This document shows, piece by piece, positions 61,455 through 64,000 of a stretch of 64,000 nucleotides of DNA. Under the pieces are notes generated by a model. That model saw only the letters and a program-made list of their open reading frames with translations, did no database searches and had not been told where the DNA came from. Position 1 is the first letter of the stretch. Each line of letters starts with the position of its first letter. The DNA lies in NCBI RefSeq assembly GCF_964340395.1, contig NC_135555.1, positions 22,167,725 to 22,231,724 on the forward strand, given 5' to 3'. Source of the DNA: Glandiceps talaboti (lineage: Eukaryota > Hemichordata > Enteropneusta > Spengelidae). The translations under genes were made by a program, and so were the position numbers.

Positions 61455-62110
61455 TTATTCGCTGTCACTCTCACTGTCACTGTCACTAGTACTTGATGTA
61501 TCGGTGTCACTATCACTACGAATTTCTTCTAAAACAATATCTCCTTCTTCACTGTCACACAGTTCCTCTTCACTTTCATCACCTGTGTTCTTTTCAATCA
61601 CTGACTTCTGTTGCTCTCTTGAAGTTCTTCTTAACACATCACATGTAACAGCTTTCAACTTGTCATCCTTCCTACCATGTATGTATTAGTTGCTGATATT
61701 TCAAGTACTTGTCTAATTCAGCAACCTGAAGAGAGCTTAACTTTCCATGCACAACTAAGTCAAGCCAATTATAGTCCTGGTACGGCTTGATTTTCTTCTC
61801 CTTTTTCTGACTTAACCTTGTACGCATTCTCATTTCTTGAACATTCTTTAGGTTTTGTAGGTGTTGAACATATGCTTCAATATGTTTGCAATCAACATAA
61901 AATAATTTTGAAAATTCTTCCACCTATTATTTGGTTGTCCAATTCACCCTTTCTGAATTTCCTTGTGATATTTGACCTGGGTTGCCAGTCATCTGTCTCT
62001 CTCTGCTTTCCTTCACTGTCAACAGTTGGACACTTATGAACTGGAAGATAGAGCATTGGACTGTCCGGGTCTGGTACAGGTTGTGGAATTCTTACCATCT
62101 CTGGTGCCAA
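61455..62110 (-). pseudogene. SAP-like domain gene with acidic tail (copy 2), two frameshifts
   Basis: On the minus strand the product begins MAPEMVRIPQPVPDPDSP (62110) and runs to KFRKGELDNQIIGG. A frame change at about 61923 leads into EEFSKLFYVDCKHIEAYVQ, a basic stretch (RMRTRLSQKKEKKIK), YNWLDLVVHGKL and SSLQVAELDKYLKYQQL. A second frame change at about 61680 gives GRKDDKLKAVTCDVL and a strongly acidic Ser/Asp/Glu tail (SDTDTSSTSDSDSESDSE) ending at 61455. The core matches the copy at 2961-3331. The LxxLxVxELDKYL...GRK pattern suggests a SAP-type DNA-binding motif; function is unknown, with a transposon accessory or DNA-binding role inferred. The ATG at 62110 is the first in frame, but upstream exons are possible. 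Confidence 0.7.
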
Positions 62111-62156
62111 CCAGGTATATTGACTAGAGTATTCATATACCTCTCCATTTCTTTAG

Positions 62157-62340
62157 TGCAAAGTCACTGTTAACACCACGCAGACATCTAAATGCTTTAC
62201 AATATTTAGTACAGATAGATGCATTTGGTGATGCTGAGGAGGGAAATAGTTTAATTTCACTGGTTTTAAATAGAAAGAAAGACAAGTCTTGCCTCACATC
62301 TTCAGACTCTAGTGAGTCTGAAAGTGAAAGTCAAGAATAG
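62157..62340 (+). pseudogene. Possible 3'-terminal exon with Ser/Glu-rich tail inside the inner transposon
   Basis: After an acceptor-like CTCTCCATTTCTTTAG the plus strand stays open for 61 codons: AKSLLTPRRHLNALQYLVQ, then DAFGDAEEGNSLISLVLNRK and an acidic end (SSDSSESESESQE) with stop at 62338-62340. AATAAA follows at 62354-62359. This looks like the end of a gene convergent with the SAP-like gene. It shares the acidic Ser-rich C-terminal style but no alignable sequence with it. No upstream exon is found in the element, so it is likely a remnant. Confidence is limited by its length. Confidence 0.4.
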
Positions 62341-62406
62341 TGTCAAGGAAAGAAATAAAACACCTATCTAAATTAATCTGGCCAGACGTTTTTGTATTTA
62401 CATTTT

Positions 62407-62532
62407 TCACCAAAAGGTCAGTTTTTAATCACATAAATTACAGGTCCTATGCTAGTTTATTACCATATATATATATATGGTAATATACTAGCATAGGACC
62501 TGTAATTTATGTGATTAAAAACTGACCTTTTG

Positions 62533-62536
<4 letters not shown>
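62407..62536. repeat. 130-bp near-perfect palindrome
   Basis: 65-base arms with a single mismatch (GTTTATT versus GTATATT) meet at a TATATA centre (62471/62472). The outer ends are TCACCAAAAGG and CCTTTTGGTGA. It can extrude as a long hairpin and lies inside the inner transposon, directly before a TA microsatellite. Confidence 0.95.
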
Positions 62537-62617
<81 letters not shown>

Positions 62618-62706
62618 CACACTGAACCTGTTTCCACAGTGCTAAAATGTATGTATGTATGTATGTATGTATGTATGTATACATATTTGTGTGTGTGTGT
62701 GTGTGT
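62537..62706. repeat. TA, ATGT and GT microsatellites
   Basis: About 39 TA repeats (to about 62614), ATGT repeats (about 62647-62680) and GT repeats (about 62688-62706). Ile/Tyr-rich minus-strand frames across them are not genes. Confidence 0.97.
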
Positions 62707-63360
62707 GAACAACTTGGAGTATATAAGAGTAATTCAGGGTGTATCAAATTAATCTTGAGTAGTGTTTTTATTCTTCACTAAATAGGTACATACAAACGTA
62801 CACACTTCCATTTTAATACATAAATGAAAGTGTAGACATTCAATATTAAAGGCGATATCAAGTGCTATCTCATGCAATGCTAAATTTTCTAATATATTAA
62901 TTTTTTTCAATGACAAAATATTTCGCGGCCCCCCCTTTCAAACCATGAGAATTTCCATGGCCCCCCCTTCAAGCCTCCCATTTTTTTCATGGCCCCCCCC
63001 CCAATTTCTCCCCAGGCCCCCCCCCCCTGCCGTAAATTCTGTCCGGTCCCTAAGTAATATTAAAGAATTCATGTAAGAAACAGGGACAAGTTGAACAAAT
63101 ATTTACATGTACCACATTTCAGATAAGGCTATATGCCATTGTAGAAAAGGATTTTTTTCTTCTATCACATTCCAAAACACAATGACCCCCCCCCCCCATC
63201 CACAATTTCCAAAACAGCATGACCCGTACTGCTAATTTCAAAAACAGGGTGACCCCCTACAAATCCACCCCACCCCCAGGCCAAAGAAACTGACTGGTCC
63301 CCTATAGCAACACAACCGCCGTGTATACTTCCTCAACTCCATTGCAGCGTATGCATGCAA

Positions 63361-63542
63361 ACACATATGAATCAAACGATTCGAATTGCGACCTCTATCC
63401 TACAGGTCCCCATTTATACAACTGGGTTGACTCAGGCACAATCTAGAACTTACCCAAGGAGTTTAGCCATTCAGAAACAAACAGCAGCGATGAGGCTCAA
63501 ACCTGTAACTTGTAGATTCAAAACCACTCGGCGACCCACATG
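63361..63542 (-). mobile_element. Degraded tRNA-derived SINE
   Basis: On the minus strand, from 63542, GGGTCGCCGAGTGGTT matches a polymerase III A box of Ser/Leu-tRNA type. About 30 bases later GGTTTGAGCCT stands where the B box (GGTTCGAATCC) belongs. The body follows with TCCTTGGGTAAG, CCTGAGTCAACCCAGTTGTA, AATGGGGACCTGTAGGATAG and GAGGTCGCAATTCG. That order is familiar to me from tRNA-headed SINEs of marine invertebrates. Substitutions in the B box suggest it is inactive. Confidence 0.75.
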
Positions 63543-63651
63543 ACATTTTCCTGTCTTCAACTGGAAATGTGTCACGAATATCGTATCTACATGTGCGCCT
63601 AAATTTGATTAAATTTTGTACAATAACGGTTCATCATTATTCTCTCTTTAG

Positions 63652-63802
63652 GGATATCACTTGTGACGAAAGTGACAAGTTTACTCATTTGTACGGAGTA
63701 GCCACCAACATATTTACAGTATCCATATTTATGACATACATTTCTGGTGAGAAAACATTAGGTGATATAATCTATGACGAAAACTTACAATTGAGTTGGT
63801 GA
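63652..63802 (+). CDS. Candidate internal or terminal exon of an unrecognised gene
   Basis: A good 3' splice site (TTATTCTCTCTTTAG, ending 63651) opens a frame GDITCDESDKFTHLYGVATN (partial), then IFTVSIFMTYISG. A 5'-splice-like TCTG|GTGAGAAAA at 63746/63747 would give a 95-base exon. Without it the frame runs to a stop at 63802 (EKTLGDIIYDENLQLSW). The composition is protein-like with one hydrophobic patch. I do not recognise it. The gene, if real, would continue outside the window. Confidence 0.3.
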
Positions 63803-64000
63803 CCTGTGACCTTATGACATCATCAACATTTCATGAATATTGAATTTCATTTTCAAGATATGTGAAATGACAAATATGTATTTCGTTTCTTTTTTTGGAA
63901 AAACAGGTTGACTACACTGTCAAAGTTCGGTTGGCCATTCCAATTCGGTTGGCCATACCAATTTTGAAGTCCCTTCCCAGAGAAGCCAGGTCTTTTCAAA
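63803..64000. other. Non-coding end of window
   Basis: No feature beyond a short direct repeat of TTCGGTTGGCCAT(T/A)CCAATT (about 63927 and 63946). Confidence 0.5.

Larger units (their letters stand above)
60323..63050. mobile_element. TIR DNA transposon, 2.7 kb, TAA target duplication, inserted in copy B
   Basis: The left end GGGACCGGACAGAATTTACG and the right end, reversed, are identical over the first 21 bases. Both continue into G-rich sequence, GGCCTGGGGAGAAATT and repeated CATGG + C-tract motifs. TAA flanks both sides (60320-60322 and 63051-63053). The uninterrupted sequence in copy A (55837-55855, GAACTAATAAGTAATGTT) has one TAA, confirming target and boundaries. The element carries a frameshifted SAP-like/acidic-tail gene (minus strand), a short Ser/Glu-tailed 3' exon (plus strand), a 130-bp palindrome and TA/ATGT/GT microsatellites. 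No transposase is seen. The three-base TWA duplication fits PIF/Harbinger-type integration, but the superfamily is uncertain. Confidence 0.9.
58829..63302. mobile_element. Non-autonomous TIR element, copy B, left end lost, split by another transposon
   Basis: 58829-60322 and 63051-63302 match copy A (54103-56097) in order. The match starts at TGTGGATTCTTAAATCGG, so about 45 bases of the left terminal repeat are missing. The right end keeps GAAACTGACTGGTCCCC. Between the two parts lies the 2.7-kb element 60323-63050. Without it, copy B would be about 1.74 kb. The shortfall against copy A is explained by the lost end plus one fewer 240-bp unit. Confidence 0.85.

Overview
This is a window of animal nuclear DNA, AT-rich and dominated by repeats. 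There is no bacterial or viral gene organisation. CR1/L2-type LINE debris, a tRNA-headed SINE, TWA-targeted DNA transposons, splice signals, poly(A) signals and long satellites suggest a marine invertebrate. I cannot name the species. The only long, intact, recognisable coding region is an Ulp1-type SUMO/ubiquitin-like protease with a C-terminal PHD-type zinc finger at 73-1269, probably encoded by a mobile element.

Layout. 1-2600: the Ulp1/PHD ORF with a poly(A) signal, then a truncated LINE reverse transcriptase. 2673-4175: a DNA transposon with terminal inverted repeats (TIRs), TTA target duplications and a broken SAP-like/acidic-tail gene. 4245-12757: tetranucleotide repeats, then a satellite of about 53 units of 155 bp, each unit made of five diverged 31-bp monomers. 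12758-20007: low-copy DNA with weak exon and promoter candidates, a CTCCGGAG-rich MITE-like element and a 107-bp perfect inverted repeat. 20008-46911: two large arrays of one 88-92 bp satellite (17.1 kb and 5.6 kb) embedded in duplicated flanks; each flank carries a 19-bp minisatellite set between splice-like signals. 46912-49717: low-copy DNA, TATAG-type simple repeats and a foldback element.

49719-52780: the most unusual feature. This is a tandem array of 15 cassettes of 201 bp. Each cassette looks like a 124-bp exon between a pyrimidine-rich 3' splice site and a GTAAGTAT 5' splice site. The intron part is recognisably related to the sequence upstream of the 19-bp minisatellites about 10 and 30 kb away, so these seem to be one family of amplified exon cassettes. 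All three frames of each cassette contain stops, so a non-coding or regulatory transcript is likelier than a protein.

52806-64000: short duplications and palindromes, then a nest of TIR elements. A non-autonomous element (54061-56097) has a second copy (58829-63302) that is split by a 2.7-kb element (60323-63050). The first copy preserves the uninterrupted site, so the insertion and its TAA target duplication can be read directly. The inner element carries a frameshifted relative of the SAP-like/acidic-tail gene of 2673-4175, which links the two elements. An L2-like LINE fragment and a SINE complete the region. Apart from the transposon genes there is no pathway or operon here; the window mainly records repeat birth, exon-cassette amplification and nested transposition.
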